The notes below the pieces were generated by a model that made no database searches, was not told the DNA's origin, and saw nothing but the letters and a program-made list of their open reading frames with translations. From NCBI GenBank assembly GCA_945948555.1, contig CAMFBM010000019.1, positions 1 to 45,677 on the forward strand: DNA of 45,677 nt, given 5' to 3'. Source of the DNA: an uncultured Bacteroidales bacterium (GTDB lineage: Bacteria > Bacteroidota > Bacteroidia > Bacteroidales > UBA932). This document shows, in pieces, positions 27,101 to 35,292 of the stretch. The translations under genes and the position numbers were made by a program. The first letter of the stretch is position 1, and each line of letters starts with the position of its first letter.

Positions 27101-27999
27101 AAAAACACGGCGGGACCATCGAAACAGGGCAAAGCCAGGAACTCGGAGGATTTGAAATAACCATCAGCATTCCAAGAATGGAAGTCTCTGACATCTCCCC
27201 GGATGACATCATTGAGACAGCTGAAGATTATTCGGATGTGGCCCCGAGCAAATGCAATCTGCTCATTGTCGAAGACGACCGGGACATGCTCGGTTTCCTA
27301 ACCAGGACACTCAGTTCAGTTTGGAGTGCAACTGGTGTCGAAAACGGCAAGAAAGCCTTGGATATTCTCAGGTCAAGCCCTATCGACATTGTCATCAGCG
27401 ACATCAATATGCCGGAAATGGATGGAATAGAACTGCTTCAGGCAATCAGGAAGGATATCACCCTCTGCCATATTCCAATCATACTGTTAAGTTCACTCAA
27501 AAGCATCGAATCCAAAATCGAGGGACTCAACTTTGGAGCAGATGCCTACATCGAGAAACCATTTTCTCTGGGTCACATTAAGGCAACCATCGACAACATA
27601 CTAAAAAACAGGCAGCTTCTCTTTGAACGCTACTCGAGGATGCCACAACTGGAATATGCACAAGAAAACATAACACATAGTGAATCAGACTGGCTCGAAA
27701 ATGTCAACAACCAGATACACAAACATCTGACCGATCCTATGTTCACTGTCGATTCATTGGCACAGACACTTTTGATGAGTCATTCCGCCTTGAGACGGAA
27801 ACTTCTGAAACTCACAGGAATGTCTCCAAACAATTATATCCGGTTCATCAGAATCCAGCACGCAGCCAAATTGCTTGAAGAGGGTAAGTTCCGGGTCAAC
27901 GAAGTAAGTTACATAGTCGGAATAAACAATCAGTCCTATTTCGCCCGCTGCTTCCAGAAGCAATATGGAGTTCTCCCCAAGGACTACAAAAAGAAGTAA
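24106..27999 (+). CDS. hybrid two-component system regulator of the polysaccharide locus
   Basis: The 1297-residue protein combines sensor, kinase and DNA-binding regulator in one chain. After a signal sequence (MKKIIFILFLSSFSILIQAQ), a large periplasmic part (about 20-750) holds repeated propeller motifs such as DSDGGIWIGTQGDGLF and a Y_Y_Y domain. A membrane segment (about 760-782) leads to a histidine kinase with His818 in NVAHDIKTPLT, and an ATPase domain with VSDDGPGIP and GFGIGLSMVKML. A receiver domain follows, with phosphoacceptor Asp1099 in VISDINMPEMDG. The C-terminus is an AraC-type helix-turn-helix (ending YFARCFQKQYG). All catalytic residues look intact. It likely senses an oligosaccharide made by the lyases and activates susC. 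The ATG at 24106 starts the signal peptide; 26 extra upstream codons would overlap the promoter. Confidence 0.95.
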   Translation: MKKIIFILFLSSFSILIQAQILTSPRIYDVNDGLSDNTVRTILQDGRGYIYFGTKDGVHRLGTGEVRHLRATSQTGAVTTMNTNKLLLHKTEGLMWVATMNGLFLLDLTTEKVTESTTLFGTEELKGIHILDICYDNDGLLWIAGSNNLFSWDGSSLIKYSLGNSSNKAPDGDTKAILMESDGDMWFGTTKGIALYHKNIGRFSSHRWWTDGKKKDHEVTAMFEDSDGGIWIGTQGDGLFKVDRLTAEFTQIEVPSLSGSNTWIRTIHQENPGSILLGTEDGLFSVDTETMEVSHADNLGRIAIYCFFHDYEGGLWIGTYFKGAMYFSPQSRGIQSFSESRMSTSIKGNAISQFCEDSNGKIWVATEDSGLNMFDPKNGVFTSYQAGSDSGSLSSNNIHSLMLDGQHLWIGTFSKGIDIMDIHSGKVIRNYNTGNCSLASNFIYSILKASDGKIYAGGWNCLSVYDTTGQFSSIREFDKNFVYDLHEDTDGRIWIATKENGVFRMNNGSLEHFQHNPEDSTSIGSRNIYRIFEDRKGRLWFAMEGGISCFEEETETFENHIGKQQIIIYGILDDATGNLYLSSNIGLFRYNPDSHRSELYNQEDGLQSNHFNFRSSLSASDGQMYFGGLNGFSRFLPENLQKNKVAPKANISYVVLHTADSQESGITLKPDDRLTIDANVTAFDVHFDCLSYAAPSRNRFFYRLTGLNDNWIVTDKSTVSFFDLPAGKYKLEMKAESNDSVWSRDLCTLNLRIRAPWYSSITAKITYTLLILLLSALFIHIWVRRRRAEMLLESEEKKMDVEKQAFQSKIQFFTNVAHDIKTPLTLIKAPLEIVMRDREWNKRTEENLELIRQNTQRLTELVVQLLNFRRIDSDNYKPEFRRININAFIEDLVRCFNSNKRIKIVSVLPEKDLEWVADKQILTKIISNLLSNGVKYSRSTVSISASIVNSVLKLRVSDDGPGIPEGEAKKIFDPFYRISSTSEKPGFGIGLSMVKMLVEKHGGTIETGQSQELGGFEITISIPRMEVSDISPDDIIETAEDYSDVAPSKCNLLIVEDDRDMLGFLTRTLSSVWSATGVENGKKALDILRSSPIDIVISDINMPEMDGIELLQAIRKDITLCHIPIILLSSLKSIESKIEGLNFGADAYIEKPFSLGHIKATIDNILKNRQLLFERYSRMPQLEYAQENITHSESDWLENVNNQIHKHLTDPMFTVDSLAQTLLMSHSALRRKLLKLTGMSPNNYIRFIRIQHAAKLLEEGKFRVNEVSYIVGINNQSYFARCFQKQYGVLPKDYKKK

Positions 28000-28012
28000 T
28001 CATTTTTTGGTA

Positions 28013-28042
28013 TTGCATTTTAGACAGGGAATTTCTTTCTTT
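28013..28042 (+). promoter_or_regulatory. putative promoter of the receptor operon
   Basis: TTG (28013-28015), a 19-bp spacer and TTTCTTTG (28035-28042) match the Bacteroidota promoter except for one A. Transcription would start near 28049, about 25 nt before the receptor ATG. It lies just after the stop of the upstream regulator gene. Confidence 0.45.
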
Positions 28043-28073
28043 GCAGTCGGTTAGTGTAACTGTTTTTAAGACA

Positions 28074-30929
28074 ATGGTCAGGAAATTCACATCTAGGGAG
28101 TGCTGGGCGACATTTTTGTTGCTGGTTTTCAGCCTGTTGAATATTCCTGACATTTTATCAGCCAAGAGTCCTTCCGCTGCACCGCAGGTCTTTTCCGTCA
28201 GCGGAACAATTACGGACAGCAAGACGAAGGAACCCGTTGCAGGAGCTGTTGTAAGGCTTGGGAAGGACTATCTTTGGGCCCTGAGCGATGACAAGGGGCA
28301 TTTCCTTTTCGAGAAGGTTCAGAAGGGACGCTATCAGGTTGAAACCTCATGTCTGGGCTATGTTTCATATACCCTTGTCCTGGATGTCAGTTCAGACATC
28401 GATGGTCTGAGTCTTGCCCTTTCGGAGAGCACGCTTGCCATTGACGAGGTTGTGGTGACGGCAAAGAAGGATGATGCGCTGAACACCTCGCTTTCCCTGG
28501 ACAGGAACGCGCTGAACCACCTTCAGATGTCGGATATGGCTGACATCTCGGCCCTGCTTCCGGGAGGAAAGACCATCAATCCGGACCTCACCTCCAGCAA
28601 TGCGCTCTCCCTTCGCTCGGGAGGCTCCACGGCGGGAAACGCCGCTTTCGGTACCGCCCTTGAGGTGGACGGGGTGAGAATAGGAAACAATGCCGCCTTC
28701 GGTCAGCCTTCAGGGATGGACACCAGGAGTATTGCTGTGGAAAACATTGAATCCGTGGAGGTTGTGACGGGAGTCCCTTCGGCCGAGTATGGTGACCTGA
28801 ACAGCGGGATGGTCCGCATCAACACCCGCAAGGGGCGCACACCGGTAAATATCACCCTGGCTGCCAATCCGCGCACCTGGTCGGCATCAGTTTCCAAGGG
28901 TTTCGATTTGAAGAAGGACAGGGGTGTGCTGAATGTCAGCGGGGAATGGACCAGAGCTACAAGCAAGCTGACCTCTCCCTACACTTCCTACAACAGAAGA
29001 GGCTTCTCGGTGGCCTATAGCAATACTTTTGCAAAGGTTTTCCGTTTCGAGGCAGGCTTCACGGGAAACATCGGAGGGATGAACGCAAAGGATGACCCGG
29101 ATGCCTACAAGGGAGAATGGGAAAGGACCAGGGACAATGTCTTCAGAGGCAATGCCTCCCTGACCTGGCTTTTGAACCGCAGCTGGATTACCAACCTGAA
29201 AATCGACGCCTCGGTGAATTTCAGGGATAACCTCAACAGACATTTCCTCCCGGAAAAGACATCTGCATCCCCCCTGCCGGCGGTTCACGAGGAACAGGAA
29301 GGATATTCCATCGCAGACATTCTCCCGACAAGCTACACCTTCGACAGAATCGTGGATTCAAAGGAACTGGACTACGCCGCTTCCATCAAATACAACTGGT
29401 TCCGCCGTTGGGGCGAGACGAAGAACACTCTCAAGGCAGGAGTCCAGTGGAAGGCCTCGGGAAACAGGGGGCAGGGTGAATATTTCGCTGATGAAAAACT
29501 TGCCTCAGACGGTTGGCGCGCTGACCCATATTCCGCCTATCCTTTCATGCACAACCTTTCCGTCTATGCCGAAGACCACTTCAGCCTCCCCGTCGGGAAG
29601 ACGACATTCGAAATCACGGCTGGACTCAGGCTCGAGAACGTCTTTATCAAAGAATCAATGTACAACGGCAAGACAACCCTCTCGCCAAGGCTGAACGCGA
29701 AATGGACTTTCAACAGACACATCTCCGTGCGCGGAGGCTGGGGCATTTCCGAGAAACTGCCGTCTTTCTACATCCTTTATCCTAAACAGGAATACAACGA
29801 CATCAGGACCTTCGACTTTTCGTCGCCTTCGGGGAAGACTATATATGTATATTATACCCAGCCATATAAAATGGCATATAATCCTGACCTTAAATGGCAG
29901 CGGAACTCGAACGCGGAGGTGGGTATCGACGCATCCTTCCTCGGGACAAAGGTTTCACTTACCGGGTTCTACAATGTCACAAAGAATCCCTACAAATATT
30001 CTAACCTTTACACTCCGTTCTCCTGCAATATCTTCCGGAAACCTGACGGTTTCACAGTTCCTGACGATCCGAGGGTGCTGATTGACAATGGAATCATCAG
30101 CATTTACGACCCTGCCTCCGGAACGGTAACCCCGATGGATGTCAAGGTGACAAACAGCACCTTCACCAAACAGCTTTACCAGGACAACGGAGCGGACATC
30201 CTGCGCACGGGTGCCGAGCTGATTGTGGATTTTCCGGAGATCAGGCCAGTCAGGACTTCCTTCAGACTGGATGCTTCCTACACCTTCACGACATACGCCG
30301 ACGAAGGTCTTTCCTACTATTACCAAAGCGGATGGTCCCACACCTCGCTGACAGACAGGTCCTACCAATATGTCGGAATATATGCCAACGGAGGCAGTTC
30401 CAATGCGGTTGCAATCGGGAAAAAGACCCATTCCCTGGATGCCAACCTGACGGCCATCACCCACATCCCACAGGCCCGGATCATCATCACCTGCCGTCTG
30501 GAGATGTCTCTGGTACGGCTTTCGAGAAACATCCCTGCATCCGGGACCTTCACCGTTTCTGAAAATGGCAAGACACCGACAGGGGAGGATGTGAACGACG
30601 GCAATTCCTACACGGCAATCCGTCCCGTTGCCTACATGGATCTGGACGGGAACATCCACGATTTCACGGACACCCAGGCCTCCGACCCGGAATTTGCAAA
30701 CCTGATTCTCAAATCCGGCAATGCCTACACCTTCGCCCTTGACGGTTACGACCCCTATTTCTCAGCGAACATAAGCATAACCAAGGAAATAGGCAGGCAC
30801 GTCTCACTGTCCTTCTTTGCGAACAACTTCACGAATTCCCGCAAGGCAGTGACTTCCTACGCGACAGGGGTCAGCGCGATTTTCACCCCGGCATTCTACT
30901 ACGGACTCACCTGCAGACTGAAATTCTGA
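28074..30929 (+). CDS. TonB-dependent outer membrane receptor
   Basis: The 951-residue protein is a TonB-dependent transporter with a carboxypeptidase-regulatory-like N-terminal domain (VSGTITDSKTKEPVAGAVVR) after a hydrophobic signal. A segment ALAIDEVVVTAKKDD resembling the TonB-box region follows. The plug contains LEVDGVRIGNN and VEVVTGVPSAEYGDLNSG, which is the classical receptor pattern and not that of SusC. The barrel ends NFTNSRKAVTSYATG...YYGLTCRLKF. No SusD follows; the next genes are a DUF4876 lipoprotein and a DUF6850-like barrel, so the cargo is probably not a polysaccharide. The ATG giving MVRKFTSREC is preferred over a TTG at 28041 that sits in the promoter. The stop overlaps the next start by one base (TGATG). 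Confidence 0.92.
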   Translation: MVRKFTSRECWATFLLLVFSLLNIPDILSAKSPSAAPQVFSVSGTITDSKTKEPVAGAVVRLGKDYLWALSDDKGHFLFEKVQKGRYQVETSCLGYVSYTLVLDVSSDIDGLSLALSESTLAIDEVVVTAKKDDALNTSLSLDRNALNHLQMSDMADISALLPGGKTINPDLTSSNALSLRSGGSTAGNAAFGTALEVDGVRIGNNAAFGQPSGMDTRSIAVENIESVEVVTGVPSAEYGDLNSGMVRINTRKGRTPVNITLAANPRTWSASVSKGFDLKKDRGVLNVSGEWTRATSKLTSPYTSYNRRGFSVAYSNTFAKVFRFEAGFTGNIGGMNAKDDPDAYKGEWERTRDNVFRGNASLTWLLNRSWITNLKIDASVNFRDNLNRHFLPEKTSASPLPAVHEEQEGYSIADILPTSYTFDRIVDSKELDYAASIKYNWFRRWGETKNTLKAGVQWKASGNRGQGEYFADEKLASDGWRADPYSAYPFMHNLSVYAEDHFSLPVGKTTFEITAGLRLENVFIKESMYNGKTTLSPRLNAKWTFNRHISVRGGWGISEKLPSFYILYPKQEYNDIRTFDFSSPSGKTIYVYYTQPYKMAYNPDLKWQRNSNAEVGIDASFLGTKVSLTGFYNVTKNPYKYSNLYTPFSCNIFRKPDGFTVPDDPRVLIDNGIISIYDPASGTVTPMDVKVTNSTFTKQLYQDNGADILRTGAELIVDFPEIRPVRTSFRLDASYTFTTYADEGLSYYYQSGWSHTSLTDRSYQYVGIYANGGSSNAVAIGKKTHSLDANLTAITHIPQARIIITCRLEMSLVRLSRNIPASGTFTVSENGKTPTGEDVNDGNSYTAIRPVAYMDLDGNIHDFTDTQASDPEFANLILKSGNAYTFALDGYDPYFSANISITKEIGRHVSLSFFANNFTNSRKAVTSYATGVSAIFTPAFYYGLTCRLKF

Positions 30930-32182
30930 TGAAACGGCTCACTCTCATAACATTTGCAGTACTTCTGATGCTCTGCGCAGGCGGGTGCAAGGCGGATTTC
31001 GCAAAGGTCAACCCCTACGAAAGGAATCTCCACACACTGGAAATAGGGCTGACATTCCCGGAGGCATTCATCGGCACACCTTCAGGAGGAATCGAAATCC
31101 AGGTTGAAAACGTGGACAACGGAGCATCCTACACGGCAACGACGGATGACTCCGGAACAGCCACCATTGAAGTAGTGAACGGACTCTACCGCATCAGCAC
31201 AAGCTTCCTGATTGCCGGTGAACGGTTCAACGGATCTGAGGACGGAATCAAAGTGGCGGGAGAAAAACGGTCAGTCAGGCTGAAACTCATTCACATCAAG
31301 AAAGGGAATATCGTAATAAAGGAAATCTACTGCGGGGGCTGCAAGAAACTGCCTTTCGAGGGAGAATATCAGAGTGACAAGTACATCATTCTCCACAACA
31401 ATTCAGGTTCAGTGAAGTATCTCGACAGTCTCTGTCTGGGTTCCCTCTCCCCCTACAATTCAAATTCGACGAACCCTTGGGTCACAAAGGATCCTGAAAC
31501 CGGGGCATCGGTGTACAGGGATTTTGTGCCTGTCATCCAGGCCGTCCTGCAAATAGGAGGAGACGGGACGACATTCCCTCTTGGACCGGGAGAAGATGCC
31601 GTTATCGCTGTCTGCGGGGCAATCGACCACTCTGCGACCTATCCCCTGTCAGTGAACCTCAACAATGAGGATTATTTTGTCTGCTACAATCCTTTGTATT
31701 TTCCGAACACATCCTACCACCCGACTCCAGGTGACAGAATCAGGGAAGATCACATTCTCAATATCGTCATAAAAACCGGCCAGGCAAATGCCTACACTCT
31801 CTCCATCTCATCTCCGGCCGTGGTGATTTTCAGGGCAAAGGGTATGTCTGTCGAGGATTTCCTCAAGACGGAGAATGCCGTAATCCAAGTTCCGGGAAGC
31901 AGCATGGACCAGGTGGTGTGCGTTCCACTGGACTGGGTTGAAGATGCCGTCGAGGTTTTCGACAAAAGAGAGTCAACAAACAGGAAGAGGATTCCTCCTG
32001 TACTTGATGCAGGATTTGTCTATCAGTCGGATGTCTATCTCGGGCACACCCTGAGAAGGAAAGTTGACCAGGAAGAGAGCACAAAGGAAGGATTCGAAGT
32101 GCTCGTGGACACGAACAACTCATCAGAAGATATGTATGAGGCTGAAGTGCAATCTCTTAAAGAAAAGGAGCAAAATGACTGA
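30929..32182 (+). CDS. DUF4876-family lipoprotein
   Basis: The 417-residue product has a lipoprotein signal (MKRLTLITFAVLLMLCAGGC, cysteine 20). An immunoglobulin-like first domain (about 45-125, with NVDNGASYTATTDDSGTATI) precedes the conserved block IKEIYCGGCKKLP, DKYIILHNNS and ILNIVIKTGQ that I associate with DUF4876. Function is unknown. The first domain resembles carboxypeptidase-regulatory or prealbumin-like folds, suggesting it works at the cell surface with the receptor encoded just upstream. It overlaps the receptor gene by one base and the next gene by eight, so the three are a coupled unit. The family assignment is from memory of the motifs. Confidence 0.72.
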   Translation: MKRLTLITFAVLLMLCAGGCKADFAKVNPYERNLHTLEIGLTFPEAFIGTPSGGIEIQVENVDNGASYTATTDDSGTATIEVVNGLYRISTSFLIAGERFNGSEDGIKVAGEKRSVRLKLIHIKKGNIVIKEIYCGGCKKLPFEGEYQSDKYIILHNNSGSVKYLDSLCLGSLSPYNSNSTNPWVTKDPETGASVYRDFVPVIQAVLQIGGDGTTFPLGPGEDAVIAVCGAIDHSATYPLSVNLNNEDYFVCYNPLYFPNTSYHPTPGDRIREDHILNIVIKTGQANAYTLSISSPAVVIFRAKGMSVEDFLKTENAVIQVPGSSMDQVVCVPLDWVEDAVEVFDKRESTNRKRIPPVLDAGFVYQSDVYLGHTLRRKVDQEESTKEGFEVLVDTNNSSEDMYEAEVQSLKEKEQND

Positions 32183-33683
32183 AAGAACTGTAATATCCAC
32201 CGTTCTGGCTCTGTTCTGTGTCTGTGCCTCTGCACAGACGCGGACTTTTGAGAGAATTGTCCAGAGGAATCCGTGGAATGCGGGAAGCAATGTCAACGGC
32301 ATCAGACAGGACAGCATCTCGATTTCCTCAGCCGAAATCTTCGCCATTTACCAAGGTGGAGGACTGCACCGGAGCAACGAGGCTTCGGAGGAGGTCACTG
32401 CCGGAGCGGTTGCCAGGACTCTTTTGCACTTGAAAAGATTCTCTATGAAGGGAGAGTTCTCTTTCAGCCACTTCGAAGGCTGGGATATGTGCGGCTCGAT
32501 GTTTATGGAGAACGGCGCCTATCCTTTCGACATTATTGAGTTCACCCCTGGCAGAAAGACCCTGCAGAAATATTCTTTTGAAGGGGGCATCAGCTACGAC
32601 CTGAATCCTGAATGGAGAATCGGCGGAGATATTGACTTTGTCTCAAGAAACTATTCCAAGAGAAAGGACCTGAGATACACCAATTACAGGCTCGACCTCG
32701 AAGTAAATCCGGGAATTCTCTGGCACAGAGGCCGGTGGGCCGCCGGATTGAACTACATCTACCAAAGGGACTACGAAACTGTCCGGGGCGAGGTCATCGG
32801 AACTGCCAACAGTTCATACTTCGCCTTCCTGGACAAGGGAATGATGTACGGAACATACGGAACCTGGGAGAGCAACGGCATTCATCTTGCCGAATCCGGA
32901 ATCAATGCCTTCCCTGTGAAAAGAAACACACACGGGGCGGCAGTACAAGTACAGTATGCAGATGCATTCGCCCAAATCAGCTACAGATGGGGGAAGGGCA
33001 TAGCCGGAGAGAAGCAGAGTCTCTGGTTTGAATTTCCCGGGCAAAAAATCAATGCCTGTGCCGTCTGGAGCACGGGAGATGATGTCAGACGCCACTTCAT
33101 TCGTCTGAAATATGAATGGGAAACGGTCTCAAACGATGAAAGCGTCCTGGAAAAAGTCACGGATGGAGGAATAACGACAACAAGGAAATATTCATCAAAC
33201 AGAATATTCACCAGCGAGGGATTCACCCTGAATCCGGAATACGAATATGTTTCCGACAAGTGGGAACTGGGGGTTCAGGGAAATATTTACAAGGGATGGG
33301 AAATATCGTCTCAAATATTTCCTTATCTTTATGCCCGGAATCTGACACTGTGGTCAGTCTATCTGTCAGGTCTGGTCAGATTCGGAAACCTCGCTCTCGG
33401 TGCAGGGGCATGCTGGGAGGACGGCAGCTGGGAAGAGCAGCAGTCACAAGCCGAAGATTCTGCCGGCGGCACGGTAGAACCTTTCAGACTATTGGAATAT
33501 TCAGACATACAGAGGGAATATGAAACAACCGGGAAAATCGGTGTGGAGTTGATGTTGCGGTATGATGTCTTCAAAGGCCTTTTTGTTGAGGCAGGAGGCA
33601 GTTGGAAACACGGTTTCGGCTTTGATCGTTACGGAAATTCACAGAGGTGGTCCGGACAGTTGAAACTGGGATATATATTTTAG
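32175..33683 (+). CDS. DUF6850-like outer membrane beta-barrel protein
   Basis: The 502-residue product starts with a signal peptide (MTERTVISTVLALFCVCASAQ) followed by RIVQRNPWNAGSNVNGIR. Most of the rest alternates hydrophobic and polar residues with many aromatic residues, for example GLHRSNEASEEV, RIGGDIDFVSRNYSKR and QISYRWGKGI. It ends WSGQLKLGYIF, a C-terminal aromatic signature of outer membrane beta-barrels. I associate this type with DUF6850, which often stands beside DUF4876. It could be a second channel or an assembly partner for the receptor; this is inference from context. The start at 32175 gives the signal peptide directly and overlaps the DUF4876 stop by eight bases; an earlier in-frame ATG at 32064 lies deep in the upstream gene. 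Confidence 0.72.
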   Translation: MTERTVISTVLALFCVCASAQTRTFERIVQRNPWNAGSNVNGIRQDSISISSAEIFAIYQGGGLHRSNEASEEVTAGAVARTLLHLKRFSMKGEFSFSHFEGWDMCGSMFMENGAYPFDIIEFTPGRKTLQKYSFEGGISYDLNPEWRIGGDIDFVSRNYSKRKDLRYTNYRLDLEVNPGILWHRGRWAAGLNYIYQRDYETVRGEVIGTANSSYFAFLDKGMMYGTYGTWESNGIHLAESGINAFPVKRNTHGAAVQVQYADAFAQISYRWGKGIAGEKQSLWFEFPGQKINACAVWSTGDDVRRHFIRLKYEWETVSNDESVLEKVTDGGITTTRKYSSNRIFTSEGFTLNPEYEYVSDKWELGVQGNIYKGWEISSQIFPYLYARNLTLWSVYLSGLVRFGNLALGAGACWEDGSWEEQQSQAEDSAGGTVEPFRLLEYSDIQREYETTGKIGVELMLRYDVFKGLFVEAGGSWKHGFGFDRYGNSQRWSGQLKLGYIF

Positions 33684-33709
33684 AAATTAAATCTATAATA
33701 GCTATAATT

Positions 33710-35275
33710 ATGAAAAAGTATCTAGTTTTTGCAGCTGCGGTTATTGTGCTTGCAGGCTGCGCCAAGGAAAAACCCGCTCCGACACCGGGAACTGATGAAG
33801 GAAAGGATCTGCTGCTTTCAATCAATCCGAAAATCGCAGAGATGACAAAGGCTACTGCCACCAGTTTCGAAGAGGGAGACAAGATTGGTCTCGATGTCCT
33901 TGTTGACGGCGAGTCAGACGTTTTTCTGGTCAACGCCCCATTGACCTACAAAGGGACTTCCTTCTCTGCAGAGAATCTCAACTGGTACAAGGACACTGAG
34001 AAAACATCCGTGCTCACTGCATATTACCCATATTCTGAAAGCGGAAGACCGGCAAGCGTGACCGTCCCTGCCGACCAGAGCGCAGGCGCTGCTTCCTCTG
34101 ACATTCTCGGCGCGGTCTTGTCCGGGGCAAAGCCTTCAGAATCAGCAGTTTCAATGACTTTCAAACATCTGCTTTCAAAAGTGGAAATCAGGATTGACAA
34201 CCAGACTTCTGAGGCTGTAAGCGCTTTGACCATCGGCGGACTCGTCCTGGAAGGGAATCTTGATTTTACCGCCCTTTCTTCCGCTGCTACAGGGTCGGCG
34301 GCTGCAACCGTCACTCCGCGCAAGGTTTCAGACAATCTCTATGAGATTCTCATCCCTGCACAGACTGCAAGCCTGACTGCTTCCCTAACTCTTGGAGACG
34401 GCACCGTTCTTGAGAATCAGCAGAGTCTTTCAACGACCCTCGTTTCAGGAAAGAAACAGGAGTGGACGATTGAAGTGACAGAACATAGCATTTCCATTAC
34501 AGTTAACGGCGACATAGAGGATTGGGAGACAGGAGCAGACATTCTCTTCCCGACTGAAAAAAATTACGCCTACAAGACTGTGACCCTTTCCAACGGACAG
34601 ACCTGGATGGCTGAGCCGCTTCGCTATGTCCCTGAGGGAAAAGCCGTTTCGACTGACCCTAATGACGGCAACGGAGTCTGGTTCCCTTACAAGGTTGTTG
34701 ACGGGGTTGCCGTTCCGCTTACTGACAAGGCTTCCATTGAGAAGTTAGGATATCTTTATGACGCTGCAACCATTTTCGGAACAGCCATTGATATCAGCAA
34801 TGTCACTTCATTCGAAGGTGCTCAGGGAATCTGCCCTGACGGATGGCACATCCCTACCAAGGCTGAATGGACTGGTTTCTGCGGTTACGCCCAAAGCGCA
34901 ACACTGTCTGACGGAAGCAAAGCGGAAGAAATTCTGGTTGAAACTGCACCGATTTACAATGCTGACTACAAAGGCGGTTGCGTTACGAACGCACAGGCAG
35001 CAGGCTGGAATCCGGTTCTTTCAGGATGCGTCATCAGCGGCAAATACAATGTACTGATTGTCTCTACAGGCGAGCAATCAGTCGGTTCATTGAAGATGAA
35101 CTATTTTGCAGGTTCAACAGGACACACCGGTTCAAAAGGCACGTCCGTACAGTTCTGGGCTCTGATGTCTTCATTTAGCACCTCCTATACTGAAGGAAGG
35201 CTGCACGTTTCATTCAACAATGCTACAAACGGCGTTCAGGTGCGTTGCATAAAGGACGGCTGGACAGCAAAATAA
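33710..35275 (+). CDS. fimbrillin-family lipoprotein with FISUMP domain
   Basis: The 521-residue lipoprotein has signal MKKYLVFAAAVIVLAGC (cysteine 17). The N-terminal part (about 40-285) is fimbrillin-like: TSFEEGDKIGLDV, LTAYYPYSESGRPASV, ADQSAG, FKHLLSKVEIRID, NGDIEDWETG. It is clearly paralogous to the whole of the next protein. The C-terminal part (about 290-521) is a FISUMP domain: LSNGQTWMAEPLRYV, GYLYDAATI, CPDGWHIPTKAEWTG and the closing GVQVRCIKDGW. FISUMP domains are common in surface proteins but have no established activity. It is 26 bp after the beta-barrel gene and 17 bp before its paralog, all in one apparent operon. It may be a surface ligand-binding subunit or a pilus-like component. 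Confidence 0.82.
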   Translation: MKKYLVFAAAVIVLAGCAKEKPAPTPGTDEGKDLLLSINPKIAEMTKATATSFEEGDKIGLDVLVDGESDVFLVNAPLTYKGTSFSAENLNWYKDTEKTSVLTAYYPYSESGRPASVTVPADQSAGAASSDILGAVLSGAKPSESAVSMTFKHLLSKVEIRIDNQTSEAVSALTIGGLVLEGNLDFTALSSAATGSAAATVTPRKVSDNLYEILIPAQTASLTASLTLGDGTVLENQQSLSTTLVSGKKQEWTIEVTEHSISITVNGDIEDWETGADILFPTEKNYAYKTVTLSNGQTWMAEPLRYVPEGKAVSTDPNDGNGVWFPYKVVDGVAVPLTDKASIEKLGYLYDAATIFGTAIDISNVTSFEGAQGICPDGWHIPTKAEWTGFCGYAQSATLSDGSKAEEILVETAPIYNADYKGGCVTNAQAAGWNPVLSGCVISGKYNVLIVSTGEQSVGSLKMNYFAGSTGHTGSKGTSVQFWALMSSFSTSYTEGRLHVSFNNATNGVQVRCIKDGWTAK

Positions 35276-35292
35276 CACTAATAATTATCAAT

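Noticed and set aside
28041..28073. Upstream TTG start for the TonB receptor
   Set aside because: It lies within the -7 element of the likely promoter and adds residues ahead of the signal peptide.
29955..30659. Minus-strand open frame of 234 codons inside the TonB receptor
   Set aside because: Antisense shadow of the barrel region; no signal, motif or promoter.
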